Shown here: one piece after another, positions 44,157-53,056 of the stretch
Layout of the letters: each line of letters starts with the position of its first letter
How positions within the stretch are numbered: the first letter of the stretch is position 1
Assembly: GCA_016934955.1 (NCBI GenBank)
Contig: JAFGRY010000003.1
Location: 1 to 64,000 of the forward strand
Direction: 5' to 3'
DNA length: 64,000 nucleotides
DNA from: a bacterium
GTDB lineage: Bacteria > Zhuqueibacterota > QNDG01 > JAGLOF01
Program-made: the position numbers and the translations under genes
The notes under the pieces: model-generated
Told to the model about the DNA's origin: nothing
Seen by the model: only the letters and a program-made list of their open reading frames with translations
Databases searched by the model: none

Positions 44157-45551
44157 TCAGCGGATATCGTAGCGCAGGAAGGAGACGAAGGTGCCCGCAA
44201 AGAGCACGATTATCATCAGTGCCATGACCACGAGATCGGGCAGGGCGAGCATGAAGGAGTCGTTCAGGCTCATCGGTTTGAAATCCATGCGCGGCAGTTC
44301 ATCCAGATCGGGTTTCGGAGGCTGTCCTCCGGTGCCGATATTTTCCGTCAGCTTTCCGTTAATGAATTTCGTGAATATCGGTTTGTAAGACTTTATGGCA
44401 TTGAGGAATCGCTCGTGTTCCTGAATACCGGTCTTGCTGAGACTCTGGGTGCCGAATGTCAGGGCCGAACTGGGTGATATTCTCGAAAGGTTCAGGGCGA
44501 GCAGTTGCTGCGCCCTCCGTTTCGCCTGGTACGCCTCCTCGAGCTCAGCATTCTTGGCATCGATTTTTGCCGTCAGTTCCTGCTGGAAAGCGGCGCCCCA
44601 CTCCTGTGCTTTCTGGCGCCATTCGGGAGTGTCCTCCTGGGGATTTTCCTGAAAAAAGGTGCGTCTGCCCTCTATGGCCTCATTTTGTATCTGCTGAAGA
44701 TAGGCATCTTTTTCCGAGTTGATTTCATGGACCGACGGTACGGGCCGCATATATTTTGAGAGCACCACGGCGCCTTTCGGAACAACGAAAATAAACACCA
44801 CCCAGACAAACAGGAGAATGAAGAGGCTGCTGGATGACCGGTTCGTCCGGGCGGACACAAAGAGTCCCAGGGTGAAGAAAACAAAAAGATAGAGAAGGAA
44901 AAACAGGAATATCAAACCGATTCGTGCCCAATCATCACCCGACAGGTGTACATCCGGGAAAAGGTTCAGCATGATCAGGCCGATGAGGAAGGGGATCACC
45001 AGGGGAACGAGCAGACTGACAAAACTTCCAATCGCCTTACCGAGAATAACCTGATCGCGCGGCACTCTGTTGGCCAGGCTCAGCTTCAGCGTGCCCCGTT
45101 CTTTTTCGCCAACTATGGCATCATAGGTAAAGAGGATCGCAAAGAGACTCAAGACAATTTTAACGATAAGCGCGAGGTCGAGCGGACCGAATATGGCGAA
45201 TACCGGATTGGAGTCGTACCGGGAATCGACGAGTGAGGGATCGAATGCGATATTGACCGTAGCGTTGCGGCCGACCGCATCCTGAATGCCGGATATCATG
45301 CACCCGAGCACCTGCGGCGGTTTCGTGATCTTCATTCCCATGCCCGCGATCAACCCCCAGCTGGTCTGGCTTTCAAGGTTCTTCTCATTCAGGGCCAGGG
45401 CCGAGTGGTATTCTTTCAGTTCGCTCCGGTAATTGCCTACACCGGCATACACGGCAAGCAGGATAAGAATGGTACAGAGAAGAAAGGTAAACACGAATTT
45501 GGGACTGGTGATATTTTCCAGTATCTCTTTATTGATAATTGTACGCAGCAT
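44157..45551 (-). CDS. ABC-2 type permease with large internal loop
   Basis: A 464-residue inner-membrane permease: one N-terminal helix, an extracytoplasmic loop of about 120 residues, a cluster of five helices, then a long coiled segment (about 265-410, for example ELTAKIDAKNAELEEAYQAKRRAQQ split over 330-355) and a last helix. AIVGEKERGTLKLSLANRVPR is the typical ABC-2 elbow. It pairs with the ATPase gene upstream, 28 bp away. Substrate unknown. GAAAGGAG supports the start. Confidence 0.88.
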   Translation of the reverse strand: MLRTIINKEILENITSPKFVFTFLLCTILILLAVYAGVGNYRSELKEYHSALALNEKNLESQTSWGLIAGMGMKITKPPQVLGCMISGIQDAVGRNATVNIAFDPSLVDSRYDSNPVFAIFGPLDLALIVKIVLSLFAILFTYDAIVGEKERGTLKLSLANRVPRDQVILGKAIGSFVSLLVPLVIPFLIGLIMLNLFPDVHLSGDDWARIGLIFLFFLLYLFVFFTLGLFVSARTNRSSSSLFILLFVWVVFIFVVPKGAVVLSKYMRPVPSVHEINSEKDAYLQQIQNEAIEGRRTFFQENPQEDTPEWRQKAQEWGAAFQQELTAKIDAKNAELEEAYQAKRRAQQLLALNLSRISPSSALTFGTQSLSKTGIQEHERFLNAIKSYKPIFTKFINGKLTENIGTGGQPPKPDLDELPRMDFKPMSLNDSFMLALPDLVVMALMIIVLFAGTFVSFLRYDIR

Positions 45552-45579
45552 CGTTTGCTCCTTTCATGAAAACGGGATC

Positions 45580-46296
45580 CTAGGCGGCAATTCCCTGCAT
45601 GTAATTGAGATAGATCTTTTCCAGATCATCTTTGAGGAATTCTTCCCGCGTCCGTTCCATGACGATCCTCCCTTCCTTCATGATCGCGACGCGGTCTGCG
45701 ATGGTTTTCGCCCGGAATATATCATGGGTGCTCATGAGAATCGCCTTTCCCTGTTTTTTCAGTTCCGTGAGGATGTCCATGAACTCGGCAGCGGCCTTGG
45801 GATCGAGGCCTGAGGTAGGTTCATCCAGAATGATATTCGGCGCATCCTTGATGATGGCTATGGCGATACCCAGTTTCTGCCGCATCCCCTTGGAGAACGT
45901 TTTCAGTTTCGCTTCAAAGGCCTTGTCCTGCAGCCCGACCTTTCGCATCACCGCATAGTAATCATCCTTTTGCAGATCGGTCTTTCCCCCCAGTTTCGCA
46001 AAGTAATCGATATTCTGCCGGGCCGTAAAATTGTGGTAGAGCATGACATTTTCCGACACAAAAGCAATATTGCCTTTCGCTTCCAGCGGATCTTTGGACG
46101 CATCGATGCCGTTTACCAGCGCCTGGCCTTCGGTGGGGTCGATAAAGTTGAAAAAGAGATTGATCGTCGTGGTTTTACCCGCGCCGTTGGCCCCCAGCAT
46201 GCAGTAAATTTCTCCTTCCCTGACCTCGAAATTGACATGATCGAGGGCGAGAAGGCCGTCTTCGTACCGCTTCGTCAAATCTTTTGCCTCTAGCAT
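45580..46296 (-). CDS. ABC transporter ATP-binding protein
   Basis: A 238-residue ATPase with Walker A GANGAGKTTT, signature FSKGMRQKLG, Walker B IILDEPTSGLDP and H-loop MSTHDIFR. It should power the permease encoded downstream. ATAAGGAGGACT ahead of the ATG is a strong ribosome site. Confidence 0.93.
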   Translation of the reverse strand: MLEAKDLTKRYEDGLLALDHVNFEVREGEIYCMLGANGAGKTTTINLFFNFIDPTEGQALVNGIDASKDPLEAKGNIAFVSENVMLYHNFTARQNIDYFAKLGGKTDLQKDDYYAVMRKVGLQDKAFEAKLKTFSKGMRQKLGIAIAIIKDAPNIILDEPTSGLDPKAAAEFMDILTELKKQGKAILMSTHDIFRAKTIADRVAIMKEGRIVMERTREEFLKDDLEKIYLNYMQGIAA

Positions 46297-46337
46297 ACAA
46301 AGTCCTCCTTATCGTTAGATTGCCTTGCTGTTGATGA

Positions 46338-48653
46338 TCATTCACCGGCCCCTTCCAGTTTCTCGAGCATTTTTCTCCCGCCGTCGTTATTGGGGTTCAA
46401 TTCCAGTGATTTACGGTAGTTGCGAATTGCCTCTTCCCGGTTGCCGGCGAGCATAAACGCTTCACCCAGACTGTCGTACACATTGAAAGACAGCGGGAAC
46501 ACGGTGACATTGAACCGGAATATCTCGATTGCCGCGGCGGTATTCCCCGCATTCAGCAGACGGTAGCCGAGGGCATTGATATCGGTTTCATCGATAAAAT
46601 ACCCGGGGTCATCCCGCCACCGCTGCAGTGCCTCTATCCCCTCGCGCACGGACCCGGCGGCGATGATCTCCTCCGCGGCGTAGGCTGCAGAGAGTCCGCG
46701 GTGCACGGGAAAACTCTGATGAAGATTCATCACCGTAACGGTGCCGTCCTCACCCCTGTCGAATGAAACCGCCGCCGAGTTATCCCCCTCGAATCCCCAG
46801 ACGCCGTCACCCGTAGGCGGAGTGAGGCCGAGCACGTGTCCCTGCCCGACATCGATGACCAGAACCATATCCCTGATAAACACCCTGTAGGACGCCCCCG
46901 CCATTGCCAGTTCGTAGGTACCGGGAAGATCTTTTACCTCATCGGGCACTCCCTCGGGCAGCGGCTCCTCAGGACCCGCTGTTTTCGCGAACGGCGTCGT
47001 CTGATGCAGCAGCATGCCCGTGACCTGTCCTGAAGAGTCCTCGCTGAATGTGAGGGCGACTCTGCCGCTCATTTTCTCCAGCCAGTACCCGTTCTCATCC
47101 GGATAGGTGAACGACAGTTCCGCGCTGCCGGGGATGATCAGTGTCAGCAGATGGTTTTTCTCCTCAATGCGGAATACGGTGTTCCGGTACATACCGAAAT
47201 TTGCCGTATACGAACCAAGGTACGGTGCGAGCTGCTGTGTTACCCGCACCGACTGCTCCCGAAACGTGTCTCGCAATTCGTTTACAGAGAGGATTACGCT
47301 GTTCACACATTCCCGGGTGAACGCGGCGAGAAGCCCGGCAGCGGCGTCATCATCCCCCGCCTTTTTACGGGCGGCCGCTTCCCTTTTTACGGCGGTAACG
47401 CGCTCACGGAATGTCTCTTCTAGGGCGTCGAACTCATTGCGCACTGTCCGGATCCGCGAGTCCCGGTCGAGATTCACCAGATCCGCCAGGTCCCGAAAGA
47501 GCCACCAGTATGAATCGCCGCTGAATTCATCCCGTTCCGCGGCACTTGGTCTCACTATCTTTCTTCCCCGGGTCCCCGCCCTGCTGAGGATATCGGGAAT
47601 TCCGCCAGCCTCGATAAAAAACGGCACATAACAGGAGCTGCTCGGAACCGACGGCGCCCACCAGAACACCGCGATCTCATCGGGGTCGTCGGGAATCTCC
47701 GCAACACACGAACTGGCGGTGAGATCCATATCAATGGCGGGAGTCGAACCCCGGTCACGGGCGATCCCGGCCATTGTCGCCGTCGTGATCGATCCATAGT
47801 GGTCCCGGAGCAGTCCGCAGGAGCGGTCGGCCCGAATCCGGGAACGTCGCGTCTGAAGCCGTTCCGCCGGAGTGGAGGACCCGTAGACCTCTTCGAAATT
47901 GAACAAGCCGTCGGTTTCCCGATACCACTGTTTCTCCAGGGCATGGGACCGCAGCTGTTCGGAGGCGATATCCCAGCGGGTCGTGATACGTATCATATTG
48001 GATATGGAACCGACCGACTCAGTGATTCTGCGGGCCGCCCACTGCCTGCCCGCGGTTTCCAGGATCCATGCTTCCTTCCGGTCGGCGATCAAAAAACTGT
48101 TGTCATAGGCGGCCTCTACACCTGCGGTGGGCAGGCCGGATCCAAACTGGCCATACGCTTCCAGCAGAGAAGTGATCACCTCCAGGGCCTCTCTGGCGGT
48201 TTTGCCCCGTTCAAGCCCCAGCCGCAGCAGATCCATGCCGGTGGGCCCGTATTCCACGCTCCCCCCCGACATCACCGTCTCCCGCAACTCGGCCAGCGGC
48301 CGTGTAGCGATTCCTTCATTTCCGATGGCAACCCCGAATTCGTTCATTCCTTCCTCATATCCCCAGCACCAGTAAGGGCCGGATCCGATAGTCGCGTATG
48401 TTTTTCGCGACTGCGGTATCGTGACGCGGCCGAGATCGATGACACTGCCGGCAGGCCATTCCCGGGCCGGATAGTAAAAAAGCGGCTGGCAGTCAAAAAC
48501 CGTACGGTCGCTGTTCTTCGCCAGCAGAGTGGCGGCCACTCGTGTCGCGTCATTCCTGGCGACCCAGGTATCACAGGCTGAGAGATAGGCCCGCGGCCAG
48601 GCCAGCAGTGCCGCCAGCAGGAAAGCGAAACGATAACATGTGTGTCTGTTCAT
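46338..48653 (-). CDS. secreted C69-family (secernin-like) peptidase with TPR tail
   Basis: A 771-residue protein. After the signal peptide, C27 (SACDTWVA) begins the C69 dipeptidase/secernin Ntn-hydrolase domain with AKNSDR, to about residue 500. A lipocalin-like or DUF3471-like beta domain follows (about 500-640) and then TPR repeats (NALGYRLLNAGNTAAAIEIF, YDSLGEAFMLAGNREEAIRN). The sequence LSAC also satisfies the lipobox rule, so C27 could be lipidated or be the catalytic nucleophile. It is 41 bp downstream of the winged-helix gene. Confidence 0.85.
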   Translation of the reverse strand: MNRHTCYRFAFLLAALLAWPRAYLSACDTWVARNDATRVAATLLAKNSDRTVFDCQPLFYYPAREWPAGSVIDLGRVTIPQSRKTYATIGSGPYWCWGYEEGMNEFGVAIGNEGIATRPLAELRETVMSGGSVEYGPTGMDLLRLGLERGKTAREALEVITSLLEAYGQFGSGLPTAGVEAAYDNSFLIADRKEAWILETAGRQWAARRITESVGSISNMIRITTRWDIASEQLRSHALEKQWYRETDGLFNFEEVYGSSTPAERLQTRRSRIRADRSCGLLRDHYGSITTATMAGIARDRGSTPAIDMDLTASSCVAEIPDDPDEIAVFWWAPSVPSSSCYVPFFIEAGGIPDILSRAGTRGRKIVRPSAAERDEFSGDSYWWLFRDLADLVNLDRDSRIRTVRNEFDALEETFRERVTAVKREAAARKKAGDDDAAAGLLAAFTRECVNSVILSVNELRDTFREQSVRVTQQLAPYLGSYTANFGMYRNTVFRIEEKNHLLTLIIPGSAELSFTYPDENGYWLEKMSGRVALTFSEDSSGQVTGMLLHQTTPFAKTAGPEEPLPEGVPDEVKDLPGTYELAMAGASYRVFIRDMVLVIDVGQGHVLGLTPPTGDGVWGFEGDNSAAVSFDRGEDGTVTVMNLHQSFPVHRGLSAAYAAEEIIAAGSVREGIEALQRWRDDPGYFIDETDINALGYRLLNAGNTAAAIEIFRFNVTVFPLSFNVYDSLGEAFMLAGNREEAIRNYRKSLELNPNNDGGRKMLEKLEGAGE

Positions 48654-48694
48654 TGTTCATTCTCCGGTGTATCATTGACGTGGTGTTCAGGGCC

Positions 48695-49018
48695 TCATTC
48701 GGGAAGACTGTCGAGGACCTGTTTCATATTCTCGCGATACTGACGAAATGATTCCCGCCCCTCATCGGTGAGGCGAAGCAGGGTTCTCGGTATCTTTTTT
48801 ACGAATTCCTTGCTCACCGCCACATACCCCGCTGCTTCCAGTTTGCTTAAATGAGATGACAGGTTTCCTTTGGTCAATCCTGTCTGATTCATGAGAAACA
48901 GAAAATCAGCGCCGTCCACAACATACAGGTAGGCAATAATGAGCAGCCTTGCCGGTTCATGGATGATTTTATCGATTTCGAGCGGCGGCATCAGGGTATT
49001 GTCGCTGTCAGGTTTCAT
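48695..49018 (-). CDS. winged-helix transcriptional regulator
   Basis: A 107-residue winged-helix protein (HTH_34/MarR-like). The recognition region is FLMNQTGLTKGNLSSHLSKLEAAGYV and the wing is KKIPRTLLRLTDEG. Its start overlaps the membrane protein gene by 11 nt, so it is in the same operon and may control it. Confidence 0.9.
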   Translation of the reverse strand: MKPDSDNTLMPPLEIDKIIHEPARLLIIAYLYVVDGADFLFLMNQTGLTKGNLSSHLSKLEAAGYVAVSKEFVKKIPRTLLRLTDEGRESFRQYRENMKQVLDSLPE

Positions 49019-49646
49019 CCGGACCCTCCTTTACCGGCACCGGGTATGCTCTTATGAATCGTGCCAGCAGCAGTATACCCGTACCGATAGCGGTAAATCC
49101 GGTGACGCCGAACGCCAGCGGGAATCCGTGGTGACTGACCATTCCCATGCGAAAGAGCAGTTCCCCTGTAATCACCAGCACGGTCAGACCGGCGCCGTAC
49201 CATCCCAGTCTCGAAAAATCGAGGTAGCGGGCTCCCAGGCTGAAACCGGCCAGAATAATAATCGCCAACAGGGCAGGGAACAGCCAGTCGACTTCGCTCA
49301 GCCGACCGTATGCCGCAAATCCGGTAATGACCCCCAGGGCCAAAAAGATATTGAGATAGATCTGGATCGTGGCAATCTTTTTTTTACGCAGCGGGCCGAT
49401 TTTCATCAGGCCGGCTCTCGGGATTGTGATGCGCCTCTTCCCGGCATACCAGATGCCGTACCCGATGCCGAAAAACGGCAGTATGAACAGTGAGCTCCAG
49501 AAATCGCCCAGTTTCGTCACCGACAGCAGCGGAACAACACCATACGACAGCAGCACGATGCCCAGCATGATGTCCCAGAGACCGTCCGAGAATGTTGACT
49601 TGAATGCCTGTTTCTCCAGGGCGACGAGATCGATTCGCTTATCCAT
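49008..49646 (-). CDS. hypothetical membrane protein, paralogue 2
   Basis: A 212-residue protein with six hydrophobic segments. It shares with the preceding gene product the soluble N-terminus (LVALEKQAFKSTFSDGLWDI against LIRLEKNAFSVFYRDGSFEL) and a basic stretch IGPLRKKKIA, so the two are paralogues. No transporter or enzyme signature is seen. GGAGGTGG precedes the ATG at 49646. It overlaps both neighbours by 8-11 nt. Confidence 0.75.
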   Translation of the reverse strand: MDKRIDLVALEKQAFKSTFSDGLWDIMLGIVLLSYGVVPLLSVTKLGDFWSSLFILPFFGIGYGIWYAGKRRITIPRAGLMKIGPLRKKKIATIQIYLNIFLALGVITGFAAYGRLSEVDWLFPALLAIIILAGFSLGARYLDFSRLGWYGAGLTVLVITGELLFRMGMVSHHGFPLAFGVTGFTAIGTGILLLARFIRAYPVPVKEGPDET

Positions 49647-50286
49647 GCGCCACCTCCTCTCCGCCGGAAGGATAGGTGTGCAGAAACCGCCGCAGGGAGG
49701 CAAGGCCGATCAGGATAAGCACCAGTGCCGGCAGCGTATTGACGAAGACACCCACCGGCCTGAGCGATGTGTGGTATTGCACATAGATGTGGGCCGGCTC
49801 CGTGGCGGCGAAAAGCACCGCCACAGCGTACAATCGGGAATAATCGAGAAAGAAACCCACCAGGCTGATCGCCGTGAAAATCAGCAGGGTAACCAGGGCT
49901 GAAGCCGCGTAGTTCGGAGTGCCTGTCCCCCCCCCGCCGGCGCCGCCCTCGAGAAGCAAGTACAATCCGATATTGGCAGCGACTACGACAAGAAAAAGAA
50001 TGACGTGCAGCCGTTGTACTCGTGCCTTTCGTCGCTTACTGAATGACACGTATCCCAGACGGGGAGCGGTAAGATATTTTTTCTGGAGAGTGAAGAGAGC
50101 GGCGGCCGTCAGGATCAATCCGATGCTGACAATCTGGGCCGTCAGAACCGCGGCACCGGTGTGCGGCAGCAGATCCCTCAGCACACCGGCCAGAAGGAGC
50201 AGTCCGAAGAACAGTTCGAACGAACCGTCACGATAGAAAACGGAGAATGCATTTTTCTCCAGCCTGATCAGAGAATCAGCTGACAT
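49639..50286 (-). CDS. hypothetical membrane protein, paralogue 1
   Basis: A 215-residue protein with six hydrophobic segments and a basic stretch FSKRRKARVQRLH between helices. The N-terminus and the basic stretch are shared with the next gene product. The function is unknown; as a paired membrane module beside a winged-helix regulator it might be a two-subunit sensor or transporter. GGGGGTGA precedes the start, which overlaps a short upstream ORF. Confidence 0.75.
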   Translation of the reverse strand: MSADSLIRLEKNAFSVFYRDGSFELFFGLLLLAGVLRDLLPHTGAAVLTAQIVSIGLILTAAALFTLQKKYLTAPRLGYVSFSKRRKARVQRLHVILFLVVVAANIGLYLLLEGGAGGGGTGTPNYAASALVTLLIFTAISLVGFFLDYSRLYAVAVLFAATEPAHIYVQYHTSLRPVGVFVNTLPALVLILIGLASLRRFLHTYPSGGEEVAHG

Positions 50287-50350
50287 TGTTCACCCCCGGC
50301 CCGATTGCTTCCGGCGCTGCGGATGGTTCGGGATAGTTGCGGGAATGCAT
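50276..50350 (-). CDS. 24-codon leader ORF
   Basis: ATG at 50350 has a strong ribosome site (GAGGAGGTACACT). The predicted peptide of 24 residues (MHSRNYPEPSAAPEAIGPGV, then four more) ends inside the first codons of the membrane protein gene, overlapping it by 11 nt. It could couple or regulate translation. No peptide family is recognised. Confidence 0.5.
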   Translation of the reverse strand: MHSRNYPEPSAAPEAIGPGVNNVS

Positions 50351-50371
50351 AGTGTACCTCCTCGTATTTTG

Positions 50372-50398
50372 CAATTCATACTGGTTTGCATTACAAAC
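50372..50398. promoter_or_regulatory. candidate operator
   Basis: Two related words, TTTTGCAATTCATA and GTTTGCATTACAAA, repeat at a short distance just downstream of the predicted promoter, and TTTG-TAATG-CAAA forms a dyad. The winged-helix regulator of this operon is a plausible binder. Confidence 0.4.
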
Positions 50399-50409
50399 TC
50401 GTCTACGAG

Positions 50410-50438
50410 AATAAACACTTTTTGTTTCCCAATGTCAA
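50410..50438 (-). promoter_or_regulatory. sigma-70-like promoter of the leader/membrane-protein/regulator operon
   Basis: On the minus strand TTGACA (50433-50438) and TTTATT (50410-50415) are separated by exactly 17 bp, 60 bp upstream of the leader ATG. This is the best promoter match seen in the window. Confidence 0.75.
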
Positions 50439-50714
50439 GCATTTTTTTTATTACACCCTGCGGGCCGCCATTCTCTCATCTCGGCCCTCCTCGCTCGAAC
50501 GGATCTACAGCGATGATCCGTCGGGCAGTAATGCTGGAACCGCTGTGCTTTTGAGCCTGACAGCGATGACCAGGCGGTGTCGTTCAGGCACCCCCGCCCC
50601 GCACAGCCTGCAGTATCAACCGCTGCTCTCCCCGGTTTCCGCCGCATGGTATCACGGTTTACCGGCGACTCTCCCGGCCCGGATGACACGGACCGGAAGA
50701 GTCATCTAGACCAA
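50439..50714. other. non-coding gap between converging or tandem leftward operons
   Basis: No gene is supported between the promoter at 50410-50438 and the NatB-like stop at 50715. I see no strong terminator or repeat in it. Confidence 0.5.
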
Positions 50715-52019
50715 TTATTTGTATTTCAGCCACTTGAGTGCTTCCCTGAAGGACGGTTTCTTCCCATACATGAGTATACCCACGCGGTAGATTTTCGCCA
50801 CTGCCCAGATGAGGACCACGATTGTCGCTACCGTGGTAAACAGTGACAGCACGGCACCCGAAGGAAGTATGGGATCACTGACCACGATCCGGGAGAACAT
50901 GACAATCGGTGTGTAGAGAGGGAAAAGGGAGACCCAGAATGCCTGCGGCGTTTCCGGATTCTTTGAGACGGCCATCATGATGAAAAAGCCCAGCCAGATC
51001 AGGATCATCAGTGGCCCCTGCATCTGCTGGCCTTCATCCTCCGTATTGACAATCGCACCGATTGCGGCGAAAATGGAAGAGTAGAGCACAAACCCCAGCA
51101 GAAAGAAAAGAATCATGAACATAAATACGGTGGGGGTAAAATGGATCGTACTGATGAACGTCGCTACTTCCGGAACATTTACACCGAGCCTGGCGAAGAT
51201 CGGTCCCGCGTATCCGATAATCAGCAGGAGAAACCCGCCGAACACGAACATCTGTGTCAGCCCCAGGCCGCAGATACCGATTATTTTACCGATCATCAGC
51301 TCGAAGGGCTTGATCGAGGAGACGATGGTTTCCGTGATCCTCTGTGATTTCTCCTCGATAACGCTGCGCATGGCGATCATGCCGTAGATCATGATCATGA
51401 GAATAATCACATAGGTGAGGATATAGCTGAGAGCGAAACTGGCCCCGCCGCTTTTTTCGACCTCTCCCTCCTCGGTCACCTGCCGGCTTTTGAGTGACAC
51501 TCTGCCCCGGGCCATGGCGCTGCGAATCCGCTCAACCGGCAGCCCCTCATCCGCCAGTCTCATATTGGTGACGATCCAGGAAAAACTGCGTTCAAACGAT
51601 TCCTGCTCCTCGAAATCGCTGACATTCCGGGCGGAATAGTAGACAACCCGGCTTTCGACCACATCCTCGGGAATCACCATATAGCCGTGAATCTCTTCAC
51701 TCATCGCCTTCTGCTTGAGATCGTTCATCGCTGCTTCGAGACCAGCGGGTTCGGCTGACACCTGGAAAAACCGGTACTTCGGCTCACCGCTTTTCAGCGT
51801 GTCCGACTGAATATCGGTAAATTCGCTGTAGAGCCGGCCGGTCTGATCGATAATGCCGTACACTTTTGTCGACGGTTTGAACAGTTCCCCGAAGATGAAA
51901 ATGCCGCTGAATATCAGCACCAGTACCAGCGGAAACATAAACGTTCCGATAATAAAGCCTTTTGTTTTCGCCCGGGAGAGGAACTCCCGCTTGATGACTG
52001 CGACTATTTTACCGCTCAT
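50715..52019 (-). CDS. NatB/YhaP-like ABC transporter permease
   Basis: A 434-residue permease with one N-terminal helix (FIIGTFMFPLVLVLIFSGIF), a large extracytoplasmic loop, and five C-terminal helices. IEEKSQRITETIVSSIKPFELMIGKI (split over about 225-250) is the hallmark of the NatB/YhaP Na+ or peptide exporter family. The start at 52019 has GGAGGCAGG and overlaps the ATPase gene by 11 nt. Confidence 0.92.
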   Translation of the reverse strand: MSGKIVAVIKREFLSRAKTKGFIIGTFMFPLVLVLIFSGIFIFGELFKPSTKVYGIIDQTGRLYSEFTDIQSDTLKSGEPKYRFFQVSAEPAGLEAAMNDLKQKAMSEEIHGYMVIPEDVVESRVVYYSARNVSDFEEQESFERSFSWIVTNMRLADEGLPVERIRSAMARGRVSLKSRQVTEEGEVEKSGGASFALSYILTYVIILMIMIYGMIAMRSVIEEKSQRITETIVSSIKPFELMIGKIIGICGLGLTQMFVFGGFLLLIIGYAGPIFARLGVNVPEVATFISTIHFTPTVFMFMILFFLLGFVLYSSIFAAIGAIVNTEDEGQQMQGPLMILIWLGFFIMMAVSKNPETPQAFWVSLFPLYTPIVMFSRIVVSDPILPSGAVLSLFTTVATIVVLIWAVAKIYRVGILMYGKKPSFREALKWLKYK

Positions 52020-52929
52020 TCCCTGCCTCCTTCCTCGCCTCCTGTCCGACGGTGTTGATAAAGATATCATGCAGCGACGGCTCTTTGATTTCAAATTTAC
52101 GGATCGTTGCCCCTGACAGGGCCTGCCTGAGAACCTTCTGAGAATCACCCTCTTTTTTAAGCTGAATCTCGGCCATGTTACCGTAATTGTCTTTGGTGAG
52201 AATCTCGGGCGAATTCAGAAACGCGTCGTCCCCGTCATACTCGATAAGGATGTTCCGCTTTCCGTATTCGTTCTTGATATCGGCCAGTTTCCCGTAAAAC
52301 ACCTTCCTGCTTTTGTTGATCATGAAGATCTCTTCGCAGAGTTTCTCGGCGCTTTCCATCACGTGGGTGGAGAAGATAATCGTCATCCCGTCCTTTTTCA
52401 ATTCCATGAGAATGTCTTTGATCAGGTTCTGGTTTACGGGATCCAGCCCGCCGAACGGTTCGTCGAGAATCAGCAGTTTTGGATTGTGAAGCACGGTGCC
52501 GATAAACTGTATCTTTTGCTGCATTCCCTTCGAGAGCTCTTCGATCTTTTTGTTCTGCCACTCCTTCAGTGAGACGCGCTCCAGCCAGTAATCGATCGCC
52601 ACGGCGGCATCCCGCCGGGACATGGATTTCAGCTCGGCCAGGAAGCGCAGCAGGTCCTTCACCTTCATCTTCCGGTACATACCCCGCTCCTCCGGCAGAT
52701 ATCCGATGCGATCGATCGCCGTGCGCATATCATGATCGCCGAGCACGGAGACTGTTCCGGTATCAGGGATGATAATATTCATAATCATCCTGATCGTCGT
52801 GGTTTTGCCGGCGCCGTTTGGTCCTATCAGCCCGAACACGACGCCTTCATCAATGGAAAACGAGACGTTCTCCACCGCCACGAAGTCGCCGAACTGTTTG
52901 CTGATATTGTTCACATCAAGTACGTTCAT
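52009..52929 (-). CDS. NatA-like ABC transporter ATP-binding protein
   Basis: A 306-residue ATPase with Walker A GPNGAGKTTT, signature LSKGMQQKIQFIG, Walker B LILDEPFGGLDP and STHVMESAE. The C-terminal DUF4162-like domain is typical of NatA/YhaQ proteins. It partners the permease encoded downstream. GAAGGAG precedes the ATG. Confidence 0.94.
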   Translation of the reverse strand: MNVLDVNNISKQFGDFVAVENVSFSIDEGVVFGLIGPNGAGKTTTIRMIMNIIIPDTGTVSVLGDHDMRTAIDRIGYLPEERGMYRKMKVKDLLRFLAELKSMSRRDAAVAIDYWLERVSLKEWQNKKIEELSKGMQQKIQFIGTVLHNPKLLILDEPFGGLDPVNQNLIKDILMELKKDGMTIIFSTHVMESAEKLCEEIFMINKSRKVFYGKLADIKNEYGKRNILIEYDGDDAFLNSPEILTKDNYGNMAEIQLKKEGDSQKVLRQALSGATIRKFEIKEPSLHDIFINTVGQEARKEAGNER

Positions 52930-53035
52930 GAATTCTCCTTCTCATATGATTATCACGATTCACGGTATGCGTAATTCCCCTATATAACAAGTCAGTCGAA
53001 AATTTATTTATCGGCCCGACACGAAGAGCGCTGTC

Positions 53036-53053
53036 ACGGCCCTGCCGGGCCGT
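53036..53053. other. hairpin at the end of the GntR/ABC operon
   Basis: ACGGCCC, TGCC loop, GGGCCGT, 4 bp past the last stop of the leftward operon. No T run follows, so termination here is weak or factor-dependent. Confidence 0.45.
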
Positions 53054-53056
53054 CTC

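Noticed and set aside
44007..44477. Rightward frame opposite the ABC-2 permease end
   Set aside because: Low-complexity translation of the hairpin region and the permease antisense strand; no support as a gene.
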